In this document: positions 26,801 through 33,264 of the stretch, piece after piece
Layout of the letters: every line of letters begins with the position of its first letter
Position numbering within the stretch: the first letter of the stretch is position 1
Assembly (NCBI RefSeq): GCF_000429465.1
Contig: NZ_AUBX01000010.1
Coordinates: 372,001 to 436,000 of the forward strand
DNA from: Algoriphagus vanfongensis DSM 17529
Lineage (GTDB): Bacteria > Bacteroidota > Bacteroidia > Cytophagales > Cyclobacteriaceae
Direction: 5' to 3'
Length of the DNA stretch: 64,000 nt
The notes under the pieces: generated by a model
Databases searched by the model: none
What the model was told of the DNA's origin: nothing
Seen by the model: the letters and a program-made list of their open reading frames with translations, nothing else
Position numbers and translations under genes: made by a program

Positions 26801-27513
26801 GCGATCGTGAAATGGCTTATGCGCTTTGGTTGGCAGGATTTGAGGTGAAGGACGTCCACATGACGGACTTGATCGCAGGTCGTGAAAACCTGGAAGATGT
26901 GCAGATGATCGTCTTCGTAGGTGGATTTTCCAACTCCGATGTATTGGGATCTGCCAAAGGATGGGCCGGTGCCTTCCTTTACAATCCAAAGGCAAAGCAG
27001 GCGCTTGACAACTTCTACGCAAGACCTGACACCTTGAGTTTGGGTGTGTGTAATGGTTGCCAGCTGATGGTCGAGCTAGGCTTGGTAGGAGCTGAAGACC
27101 CTGTCCACAGAGCAAAAATGCTTCATAATGCCAGTCATAAGTTTGAATCCAGCTTTGTGAATGTATCTATCCCAGAAAACAAGACAGTGATGCTTGGCAG
27201 CCTAGCTGGCCAGCAATTGGGAGTGTGGGTAGCACACGGGGAAGGTAAATTCTCCCTACCTAAAGCTGAAAGCGAATACCATATCGGAATGAAGTATAGC
27301 TATGCTGCTTATCCGGGCAATCCAAACGGTTCCGACTATGCAGTAGCGGGTATTGCCTCTCAGGACGGCAGACACTTGGCGATTATGCCACATATCGAGA
27401 GATCTTTGAAGCCTTGGAACTGGGCACATTATCCAATGGATAGAAATGACGACTTCACTCCTTGGGTTGAGGCATTTGTAAACGCAAAAGTTTGGGTAGA
27501 AGAGAAAATATGA
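23830..27513 (+). CDS. purL: Phosphoribosylformylglycinamidine synthase, single-chain
   Basis: FGAM synthase converts FGAR, ATP and glutamine to FGAM in step 4 of purine synthesis. The 1227-residue chain is the large form with the glutaminase fused to the C-terminus. The N-terminal PurS-like part, the linker with SEVFGFSQVNSEHCRHKIFNG, and two ATP-binding AIRS-type halves (KAETHNFPTTVEPFNGAATG; later HDISSGGI) are evident. The C-terminal glutaminase has VGGFSNSD, the nucleophile Cys in GVCNGCQLMVELG and PHIERS. The start at 23830 is preferred over an upstream ATG because a -7 box lies between. An intrinsic terminator follows. Confidence 0.97.
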   Translation: MIFFFESPQKVVYAVQTPQPFAQEDLAKLNWLFGEATPIQSPEIAGKYSGPRKEMITPWSTNAVEISANMGILGIQRIEEFFPMADGDQIDPMLQKAYEKLDQEIFDIHLEPEEIQNIEDIAAYNQAQGLALSEEEIDYLKNVAKQLGRPLTDSEVFGFSQVNSEHCRHKIFNGTFIIDGEEKPKTLFQLIKETSKQHPNRIASAYKDNVAFVQGPKAYQFAPKTQHQADFFEQREIDTVISLKAETHNFPTTVEPFNGAATGSGGEIRDRLAGGTASIPLAGTAVYMTSYSRSEKGRSWEKNLAERPWLYQTPMDILIKASNGASDFGNKFGQPLIAGSVLTFEHEEDDKQFGFDKVIMLAGGIGFTNAKYTKKDEPKAGDKIVIMGGDNYRIGMGGSAVSSLNTGELSNAIELNAIQRSNPEMQKRVANVIRAMAENENNPIISIHDHGAGGHLNCLSELVENTGGTIHIDKLPVGDPTLSAKEIIGNESQERMGLVVGAKDIDTLQQLSDRERAPFYVVGETTGDMHFKFENQKNGEKPVDWNLAYMFGSSPKTVLEDNTTHAAFSEGAYDPQAIKGYIEEVLQLEAVACKDWLTNKVDRSVTGRVATQQTVGEIQVPLNDVAVMALDFTGNKGIATSIGHAPVAALADPGAGSRLAIAEALTNLVFAPVSDGLKGVSLSANWMWPAKNKGENDRLYRAVQAVSDFAIELGVNIPTGKDSLSMTQKYPDGKVVYSPGTVIISSVGECSDINKTVKAAALPVAGSKILYVDFSKDAAKLAGSSFYQVLNKVGTETPTVQDSAYFAKAFETIQELINQGLILAGHDISSGGIITALLEMCFPTQNLGMDVQADRLAESDLVKALFSENPGILIQVADDHQAEAFLTAQEIDFVELAKVNDSGIVNLEGKGLELNVSELRDTWFKSSYLLDKKQSGEQLAKDRFDNYKNQPLSFEFAKSWKGDFAKAGIDPFRSEKGKAKAAIIREKGVNGDREMAYALWLAGFEVKDVHMTDLIAGRENLEDVQMIVFVGGFSNSDVLGSAKGWAGAFLYNPKAKQALDNFYARPDTLSLGVCNGCQLMVELGLVGAEDPVHRAKMLHNASHKFESSFVNVSIPENKTVMLGSLAGQQLGVWVAHGEGKFSLPKAESEYHIGMKYSYAAYPGNPNGSDYAVAGIASQDGRHLAIMPHIERSLKPWNWAHYPMDRNDDFTPWVEAFVNAKVWVEEKI

Positions 27514-27579
27514 AATCTAAAGGCTGAAGTCTGAAAGGATTTGCATTCAAACTTCAAAAATCATAATTCGAAATTCTAA

Positions 27580-27617
27580 AAAATCCCCTTCAAGTTTATT
27601 TGGAGGGGATTTTTTTT
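27580..27617 (+). terminator. Intrinsic terminator of purL
   Basis: The stem AATCCCCTTCAA pairs with TTGGAGGGGATT (one G-T pair) and is followed by eight T, about 65 bp after the purL stop. The A-run before it would allow weak function in the other direction. Confidence 0.85.
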
Positions 27618-27711
27618 GCCATTTTTTAATATATTGAATCACTTTTAGTTCAGATCAAATGAAAAGCAGTTTTATACGAAGCCCAATTTTTGAAAAAAGA
27701 CAAGAGTTCTG

Positions 27712-27907
27712 ATGGAATTCAATTATGCTAAAAAGGCCAAAAACAGCTATCCAACTTATCTTTTTGAAAGAGGTGGCGACCAAAGATTTATTCAAGAATT
27801 GCTAGGCCTTAATAGTAGCAAGATCACAGTCACAATAGTTATCGGGATATACCCATGTCAGTCAAAAGAACCTCCTGAACGTAAAAAGCCCATTCGATGA
27901 CTTATAA
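27712..27907 (+). pseudogene. C-terminal remnant of a tyrosine recombinase/integrase
   Basis: The frame from 27712 encodes SYPTYLFERGGDQRFIQELLG, the C-terminal XerC/XerD-like stretch in which the usual HSFATHL has lost its histidine. It continues NSSKIT and then a stretch that does not fit the family. In another frame the ending THVSQKNLLNVKSPFDDL is perfectly typical and stops at 27907. At the junction, ATATAC-CCATGTC lacks the two bases (AC) needed to keep IYTHVS in frame. The body of the gene is missing. It lies just before the SIR2 gene and marks the edge of an old mobile element. Confidence 0.8.
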
Positions 27908-27982
27908 AATAATAACCAATAAACCCGTGTTTAGCGATCCAATTCAGATAAATAAGCACGGAAAATCCATATAAACAAACAA

Positions 27983-27992
27983 GTTAGCTGTG
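27983..27992 (+). repeat. Cassette-like left boundary motif
   Basis: GTTAGCTGTG lies 20 bp before the SIR2 start and is the exact reverse complement of CACAGCTAAC at 29332-29341, just after the SIR2 stop. Matching core motifs at the two ends of a single gene resemble integron cassettes, though the GTTRRRY core is not met exactly. Confidence 0.5.
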
Positions 27993-28012
27993 ATTATAAA
28001 CCAACAGAAATA

Positions 28013-29326
28013 ATGAAATTTAAAGGAACCATACCACCTGAAATAATTCAAGCAATAAAAAGTAATAGATGTATTCTTTTCGTTGGCTCAGGATTATCCG
28101 CAAAAGTTGCAAGAACAAATGGAAAAAAATTACCATTATGGGGTGCATTTTTAAATGAATTACTTGATTACGCGAAATCAAAAAATGCAATATTTTGGAA
28201 TGGTCCAGAAGAAATAGAAGACACCATTAAAAAAGGAAACTATCTATTAGCTGCTCAAGAATTACAAGAGTGTATTTCTCTTGGTGAATTTTCAGAATTT
28301 TTAAATTCAATTTTTAGAGATAGAAAGGTTATTCCAACCACGACTCACAAAAATGTTTTTAAAATTCCATTTAGAGCAATTCTAACAACTAATTATGATA
28401 GTTTATTAGAAGGAGCATATGCCCTAACACATGAAGGTCAAGTTCCTGTAAAATTCACGCAGGAAGATTTAAAAACAATTTCATCACCATTAAGAAATGA
28501 AGATTTTTTTCTTTTTAAAATTCATGGAGACATTGATAGACCAGAATCAATAGTTTTAGGCAGTAGATCTTATAACCAAATTTTATTTAGAACCCCTGAA
28601 TATTTACACTTTCTTGAAACTTTATTCACAACTCACACCGTTTTATTTGTTGGTTTTAGTGGAAATGATATTGATATGGATTTTGTAATTGATAGATTAT
28701 CAACAATCTATTCTAGAACACTTAATAAGCATTATATACTTCTTCCAAATAATAAATTCAACTTAACCGAAAAAAGAAGATTATTGCTAGATAAACGTTT
28801 AGAAGTAATTGATTACGAAGCTGATAGTAATCATTCAGAAGTTGATAATTTTTTTGATGCATTAAACGAGTTACAAACTAATAGCTCTGAACAAGACATA
28901 AAACCGAAACCAAGAAAAAGGAACTTTGATTTCAAATCAGACATATTTATCATTTCGAGTAAGAACTTTCATGATAAATATGAAAATGTTATCACAAAAA
29001 CGTTATCTAAATTTAAACATATCGAAAGTCAAATGTGGTTTATAGGACTAGATTCAATAAAGGACTATGAAGATTTAAATAGAAATATTGAACGTTCTGA
29101 TAATGTTGTAATGTTTTTTGATTCTGAAGTTTTAAAAATGAAAGAAATAGAATCTTTATTTGAGCTAATAACATTAAGAGAAATAGATGAAAAAATAAAG
29201 ATTATTCCTATAGCCATAGTCTCAGACCCAATAAGGCTCCCAGTATTCATTAGAAGAAGGATGATTTTTATGGAAGAATTAAATGAAGAAAATCTAACCA
29301 ACATACTGAAAAGTTATAAAATATAA
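28013..29326 (+). CDS. SIR2-domain protein with a C-terminal TIR-like domain, putative NAD-depleting defence effector
   Basis: The 437-residue protein has a SIR2_2-type NAD-binding domain over about 1-285: FVGSGLSA (23-30), TTNYD with Asn127, KIHGDID with His171, and LFVGFSGNDIDMDF (211-224). The catalytic Asn and His of NAD-hydrolysing SIR2 proteins are both there. After a charged linker (about 292-306), residues 308-435 show alternating strands and helices (DIFIISSKNFH, IERSDNVVMFFDSE, IKIIPIAIVSD) that look TIR-like or related, without a clear TIR catalytic site. SIR2 domains in Thoeris ThsA, DSR and SIR2-HerA systems kill infected cells by destroying NAD. The gene is much more AT-rich than its neighbours, stands alone and has cassette-like ends, so it was probably acquired. 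Confidence 0.75.
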   Translation: MKFKGTIPPEIIQAIKSNRCILFVGSGLSAKVARTNGKKLPLWGAFLNELLDYAKSKNAIFWNGPEEIEDTIKKGNYLLAAQELQECISLGEFSEFLNSIFRDRKVIPTTTHKNVFKIPFRAILTTNYDSLLEGAYALTHEGQVPVKFTQEDLKTISSPLRNEDFFLFKIHGDIDRPESIVLGSRSYNQILFRTPEYLHFLETLFTTHTVLFVGFSGNDIDMDFVIDRLSTIYSRTLNKHYILLPNNKFNLTEKRRLLLDKRLEVIDYEADSNHSEVDNFFDALNELQTNSSEQDIKPKPRKRNFDFKSDIFIISSKNFHDKYENVITKTLSKFKHIESQMWFIGLDSIKDYEDLNRNIERSDNVVMFFDSEVLKMKEIESLFELITLREIDEKIKIIPIAIVSDPIRLPVFIRRRMIFMEELNEENLTNILKSYKI

Positions 29327-29331
29327 ATAAC

Positions 29332-29454
29332 CACAGCTAACAGCAGTTTGGCAAAATGGCGGGTTCAGTACTAAATTCAAGTTCAGTTCTTCAATTGAAC
29401 TTTAGTGTAAAACTGAAAATTTGTGCTTCTATTTCCGCCACTTCGCCAAGCTGC
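29332..29454. repeat. attC-like imperfect palindrome after the SIR2 gene
   Basis: After CACAGCTAAC, the arm GCAGTTTGGCAAAATGGCGG (29343-29362) pairs with CCGCCACTTCGCCAAGCTGC (29435-29454) at 17 of 20 positions. The 72 bases between also fold back partly (TTCAGT/ACTGAA, ACTAAA/TTTAGT, AAGTTC/GAACTT). The size and bulged-hairpin shape resemble integron attC sites. The outer right core motif is missing; the sequence runs into AAACCAGTACC. The gene and its flanks together look like a single mobile cassette. Confidence 0.5.
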
Positions 29455-29493
29455 AAACCAGTACCAACCTATTTAACTTAAAATTCATAAAAA

Positions 29494-29610
29494 GTCCCAG
29501 CGGGACGGAAGAATGGTAGCAAAAGAATCCTGAGAATCTCCTGAGTCCCCTAGGGACTATCCTAGCTAGAATTCAAGTGATTTGCTCTTGGATCATGCCT
29601 ATGGCATTCT
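29494..29610. repeat. Scattered REP-like palindromes
   Basis: Three short palindromes follow one another: GTCCCAGCGGGAC at 29494-29506, GTCCCCTAGGGAC at 29545-29557 and CATGCCTATGGCATT at about 29596-29610. The same three motifs recur in the composite units next to the transposase at 30-31 kb. Confidence 0.65.
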
Positions 29611-29728
29611 CTTTTCGATTAGGGCTCCATTTCTACCAAGCTGTCTTGCCTCCAGCAATCGCATATGGTACAAGCTGGATATCCTACTCCACCAACCACA
29701 AAACAAAGCCATCCTACCAAAAAGCTTA

Positions 29729-29975
29729 CTGGTTCAGCTAAAACCTAAACCAATTCACAAAAGAACAGAAGCAGTTCACCAAAAAGAATAACTGGTTTAC
29801 CAAAAGATAGAACTGATTCACCAAGAAGCATAACCAGTTCAGTTTAAAACAGAAGTAGTTCTGCAAAAACTAGAACTGATTTACCTAATTGGCAAACTAG
29901 TTCAGCAAAAAGCTAAACTAGTTCTGTTCAAACCAAACTTTATTCACCTACAGAAGAACCCACTCACCTACAGGT
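29729..29975. repeat. Degenerate tandem array with a strict 21-bp period
   Basis: Twelve units resemble ACTGGTTCACCAAAAAGNATA. The TTCA/TTTA/TTCT anchor occurs at 29733, 29754, 29775, 29796, 29817, 29838, 29859, 29880, 29901, 29922 and 29943, each exactly 21 bases apart; the twelfth unit slips by one. Units differ strongly in sequence, but the period has been kept. No long frame is open across it on either strand, so it is not coding now. Twenty-one bp is two turns of B-DNA, so the conserved bases lie on one face of the helix. There are no unique spacers, so this is not a CRISPR array. Confidence 0.75.
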
Positions 29976-30060
29976 AAACATTTTTCTATTTTTCGATAGA
30001 ATATTTGGACGAATACCTCTTTTTACTTCCCATATTCAATCTTTCTGATCTTCCAGGTCA

Positions 30061-30275
30061 TCGACCATGCCTAGGGCATTTTACACACTATATCAAAACC
30101 CTAATTACCAGCCATTAAAATGGCTGGCTAGATATACCATCATGCCTACGGCATTTATTCTACAATTCGCCAATTAGTGAGTCCCGAAGGGACGACCCAT
30201 ATCCTTGCCAGAGGTTTCAACCTCTGGATTATTTGAATGATATATGCTTTGGCAAAATCCCAGAGGGACGGACGA
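30061..30275. repeat. Composite REP unit A
   Basis: This unit contains, in order, CATGCCTAGGGCATT, a GCCATTAAAATGGC palindrome, CATGCCTACGGCATT, GTCCCGAAGGGAC, a CCAGAGG...CCTCTGG hairpin and TCCCAGAGGGA. Its first 95 bases recur almost unchanged at 31041-31135 on the other side of the transposase gene. Confidence 0.8.
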
Positions 30276-30320
30276 TATCTATTCATCGCCAAATCTAATA
30301 TTACTGTCATTAAACAATAT

Positions 30321-30535
30321 CGGTCATGCCTATGGCATTTGTGTAAAATCCTCACTCCCTTTTTACCCGCCATTAAAATGGCTGGCTAGATATTCCATCA
30401 TGCCTACGGCATTTATTCTACAAATCGCCAATTAGTGAGTCCCAGCGGGACGGCCCTCATATCCTTGCCAGAGGTTTTAACCTCTGGACTATTGGATGGA
30501 GAAAAGATCTGGCAAAGTCCCAGAGGGACGGGCGA
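30321..30535. repeat. Composite REP unit B
   Basis: This unit has the same series of palindromes as unit A in the same order and spacing, with few changes from the GCCATTAAAATGGC palindrome to the final TCCCAGAGGGACGG. It ends five bases before the stop codon of the RAYT transposase gene. Confidence 0.8.
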
Positions 30536-30539
30536 TTAC

Positions 30540-31001
30540 TTATTCCAACTCTTTAAAAAGGTATTCCGGTAAGAAATCAATATTATGGGCTTTTAGCATC
30601 TTGAGGTATTCTTCCCTAAAGGTCATCTTTTCATGATGCTTTTCCTGATTTTTTACGTACTCAAAAATTGTTGAAATCTCCCTTTCGCTATAGGTAAACG
30701 ATCCGAAACCAGCTTGCCATTCAAACCTATCTTTAAGAAGATTCGATTCATTAAACCATTTAGATGATTTTGCTTTCGTACTTTTCATGATTTCAGAGAC
30801 AGCTTGCTTTGGATAGAATTGGAACAGGCAATGAACATGGTCAAAATGTCCATTAACAATTAATGTCTTCGCTCCGGTCTCATTGATCAGGTTTCCAATT
30901 ACACCGTATAGATCGCTCTTAAAATTATCCCTGATAATTGCTTTCCTGTATTTGACTGCAAAAACTGCTTGGCAATACATCTTTGAATAGGTGTTTGGCA
31001 T
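30540..31001 (-). CDS. IS200-like / REP-associated tyrosine transposase (RAYT)
   Basis: The 153-residue protein is a Y1 HUH single-strand transposase. The metal-binding HUH motif is His55-Val-His57 inside GHFDHVHCLF, and the catalytic tyrosine is Tyr115 in FEYVKNQEKHH. The length fits the IS200/RAYT group, and all key residues are kept, so it may be active. Composite palindromic units lie directly downstream (A, B) and upstream (C), the arrangement of RAYTs that copy REP hairpins rather than of a self-mobile insertion sequence with its own ends. The start at 31001 gives the usual N-terminal strand (MYCQAVFAVKYRK). Confidence 0.9.
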   Translation of the reverse strand: MPNTYSKMYCQAVFAVKYRKAIIRDNFKSDLYGVIGNLINETGAKTLIVNGHFDHVHCLFQFYPKQAVSEIMKSTKAKSSKWFNESNLLKDRFEWQAGFGSFTYSEREISTIFEYVKNQEKHHEKMTFREEYLKMLKAHNIDFLPEYLFKELE

Positions 31002-31040
31002 ATTAGATCATGTTTCTTGGTCAAACCAATTTAATCAAAA

Positions 31041-31172
31041 TCGACCATGCCTAGGGCATTTTGCACACTATATCAAAATCCTAATTACCAGCCATTAAAA
31101 TGGCTGGCTAAATATTCCCTCATGCCTACGGCATTGTTTTGGGAATAATTTCTTATCAGTCCCAATGGGACG
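31041..31172. repeat. Composite REP unit C (partial)
   Basis: From TCGACC to the second CATGCCTACGGCATT, this unit matches unit A with five to six changes in 95 bases. It then diverges and ends with TCCCAATGGGACGG. It lies 40 bp before the transposase start, so the transposase is bracketed. Confidence 0.8.
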
Positions 31173-31182
31173 GCCCCACTAA

Positions 31183-31210
31183 GCGTAGTCTGCGACTAGG
31201 CTTTTTTATT
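31183..31210 (+). terminator. Terminator-like hairpin at the end of the REP region
   Basis: GCGTAGTC and GACTAGGC form a stem with one mismatch and a TGC loop, followed by a T-rich tract. No gene on the plus strand needs it, so it may be another element of the REP region. Between here and greB (31379) I see only AT-rich low-complexity sequence and a TCCCG/CGGGA palindrome at about 31244-31261. Confidence 0.45.
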
Positions 31211-31378
31211 TTTTTGAATTTCGAGTTCATGATACCCAGCTATCCCGATAATTAACGGGACAAGTGGCAATTGAATCTCAAAATCTCCAATCTCTATTCT
31301 CTAAATCTCTAATCTCTAAAATATCGAACACCGAATGATGAATTTTGAATAATGAAGATTTGGAAATCCTTCTCCTCT

Positions 31379-31852
31379 CTATTTCTCGTACTCAATCTCC
31401 CTAATCTTCCAGGTCATCGGTCCATTTGGGGTTTGGACGACAGCTTCCTCACCAACTTCCTTTTTCAGCAAGGCCTGAGCCATCGGTGAATCGATGGAGA
31501 TATAGTCCCTCCGCTGAATAATCTCCTCTCCTCCTACTACACGAAGGCGGATCTTGTGCCCTTTCGTATTTTCGATCTCGACCCAAGCTCCAAACATGAC
31601 TTTTCCTTCCTGAAAAGGAGCATAGGAAATCACCTTCAGATCATCGACACATTTGCGTAGGTAGTGCACCCGCTTGTCTATTTCCCGCAGGCGCCTTTTA
31701 TTGTAATGGTAGTCCGCATTTTCCGAGCGATCTCCGAGACTAGCCGCCCAAGCCACTTTTTGGGTGGTTTCAGGACGCTCTACCTTCCAGAGATGATCCA
31801 GTTCTTCCTTGACCTTTTCCAATCCCTCGGGGGTGATCCACATGGTTTTCAT
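31379..31852 (-). CDS. greB: Transcript cleavage factor GreB
   Basis: Gre factors rescue backtracked RNA polymerase by stimulating transcript cleavage. The 157-residue protein has the N-terminal coiled coil with the acidic tip GDRSENADYHYNKRRLREID and a C-terminal FKBP-like domain (GAWVEIEN; ISIDSPMAQALLKKEVGEE). The tip sequence with YNKRRLREIDKRVHYLRKC is of the GreB rather than the GreA type. I choose the ATG at 31852 because the family begins MKTMWITPEG-like and the longer frame adds 27 residues with no family resemblance. It is monocistronic here. Confidence 0.92.
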   Translation of the reverse strand: MKTMWITPEGLEKVKEELDHLWKVERPETTQKVAWAASLGDRSENADYHYNKRRLREIDKRVHYLRKCVDDLKVISYAPFQEGKVMFGAWVEIENTKGHKIRLRVVGGEEIIQRRDYISIDSPMAQALLKKEVGEEAVVQTPNGPMTWKIREIEYEK

Positions 31853-31959
31853 ATCGGTAATTGAGTTTTTTGGGCCGGCAAGTTTAAGCATTCGATGTTC
31901 GAAATTCAAAAATAATAGCTGCATGTGTCTCACCTAGGCCTTTTTGAAAATGTAATAAG

Positions 31960-32021
31960 GGTCCGTGGAGAAACGGACCGAGGCGAAAATGCAATGAAAA
32001 CGATCCGTGGTTACACGGATC
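31960..32021. repeat. Pair of related REP-like hairpins
   Basis: GGTCCGT...ACGGACC at 31960-31979 and GATCCGTG-GTTA-CACGGATC at 32002-32021 are two hairpins of nearly the same sequence with compensating base changes (GG..CC versus GA..TC). They lie in the 450-bp gap between greB and the next gene, where I see no reading frame. Confidence 0.65.
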
Positions 32022-32303
32022 AGGGCGTAGGAACAAAGCTGGGCGGGCTCTAATCAAAGCAAACGATTCCGCAGTATTTGAACCACAACAGCATCTCTCT
32101 TTGCTTTGCATTCACTAAATTGACAGGAAAGAATTTTCTACAAAATCTGCGTTTCGGCAACAGAAAGTCCAAAATGATAAAATCCGATGGAAGCTCTTTT
32201 GTACCAAACTTCCGTCTCCGGTCTTCTTTCTTCCGACCCTGATTCGTAAAAAGAAGTCGCCGTTTGGAATAGTTTCAATATATCATAAACACATAAAACC
32301 TTC

Positions 32304-33137
32304 ATGAAATCAACCTTATTGACCCTTTTATTTGCCTTCTCTTTGATCGTATGCAAGGCACAGGAAACCAGACCCGGACCTCAACTCCCGCCAGAAACAG
32401 GCGAAACATTCAAAGTTGGAATTGCAGGATACACCTTTGCAAGATTTGACCTCGACAAGGCACTTGAAACTTTGAAAGCCCTGGATGTACATTACCTCTG
32501 CATCAAAGATTTTCATTTGCCTATGAATAGCACCGATGCTGAAATCGCAGCTTTTCATGAAAAACTGAAAGCACATGATGTGACTGGATATGCCGTAGGT
32601 CCCATCTATATGAAAACCCAGGAGGAAGTGGATAGAGCATTCGACTATGCCAAAAGAGTCGGTGTGAAGCTGATTGTGGGAGTTCCTAATGTGGAGCTAC
32701 TTCCCTATGTCAATGAAAAAGTGAAAGAGTATGATTTCAAATTCGCAATCCATTTACATGGCCCAGATATCGCCATCTACCAAGATGCCGACGATGTTTG
32801 GAACCATACCAAAGATCTAGATCCAAGAATGGGCATGTGTCTGGATATAGGACATGATACCCGGAATGGAAAAGATCCAGTGGCAGATATGGAAAAATAC
32901 CACAGCCGAGTCTTTGACATGCATATCAAGGACGTAACAGGACCTTCCAAATCGGGCTATTCCCTAGAGGTAGGTCGAGGCATCATCGACTTCCCAGCAA
33001 TGGTAAGCATGATCAGAAAGGTCGGCTACACCGGGGTTTGTAGCCTGGAGCACGAAAGAAATATGGATAATCCATTTATGGGGATTGCCGAATCGCTGGG
33101 CTATTTCCGTGGGGTGATTGAGACGACGAAGAATTAA
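32304..33137 (+). CDS. Secreted sugar phosphate isomerase/epimerase-like TIM-barrel protein
   Basis: The 277-residue protein has a signal peptide to about residue 20 (LIVCKAQ) and a xylose-isomerase-like (AP endonuclease family 2) barrel. Metal-site style residues are seen in CIKDFHL, FAIHLHGPD, MCLDIGHD, VFDMHIKDV and CSLEHER. Such exported barrels in Bacteroidota often accompany sugar oxidation or 3-keto-sugar pathways. The next gene, convergent, encodes a DUF1080 3-keto-disaccharide hydrolase-like lipoprotein, which fits. The exact substrate is unknown. Confidence 0.85.
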   Translation: MKSTLLTLLFAFSLIVCKAQETRPGPQLPPETGETFKVGIAGYTFARFDLDKALETLKALDVHYLCIKDFHLPMNSTDAEIAAFHEKLKAHDVTGYAVGPIYMKTQEEVDRAFDYAKRVGVKLIVGVPNVELLPYVNEKVKEYDFKFAIHLHGPDIAIYQDADDVWNHTKDLDPRMGMCLDIGHDTRNGKDPVADMEKYHSRVFDMHIKDVTGPSKSGYSLEVGRGIIDFPAMVSMIRKVGYTGVCSLEHERNMDNPFMGIAESLGYFRGVIETTKN

Positions 33138-33156
33138 CAAAGCTAGAAACAGGCAT

Positions 33157-33192
33157 AAAAAAGGCTGGATTCGAAAGAATCCAGCCTTTTTT
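33157..33192. terminator. Bidirectional intrinsic terminator
   Basis: A perfect 10-bp stem GGCTGGATTC/GAATCCAGCC with a GAAA tetraloop lies between six A and six T. It separates the convergent isomerase-like and DUF1080 genes. Confidence 0.95.
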
Positions 33193-33264
33193 GATATTTA
33201 TCTTCTGCTCCCAAATCAATCCTTCACGATCAGCAACAAGAAGAAAATTGGATGGATGAAAAAC

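Noticed and set aside
24217..27115. Several long antisense frames inside purL
   Set aside because: They mirror the strong codon bias of purL and show no start signals or domains.
29582..29791. 69-codon open frame running into the 21-bp array
   Set aside because: No start signal or family pattern; it ends after three array units and overlaps REP palindromes.
29729..29975. Possible CRISPR array
   Set aside because: The 21-bp units are contiguous and drifted, with no unique spacers and no cas gene nearby.
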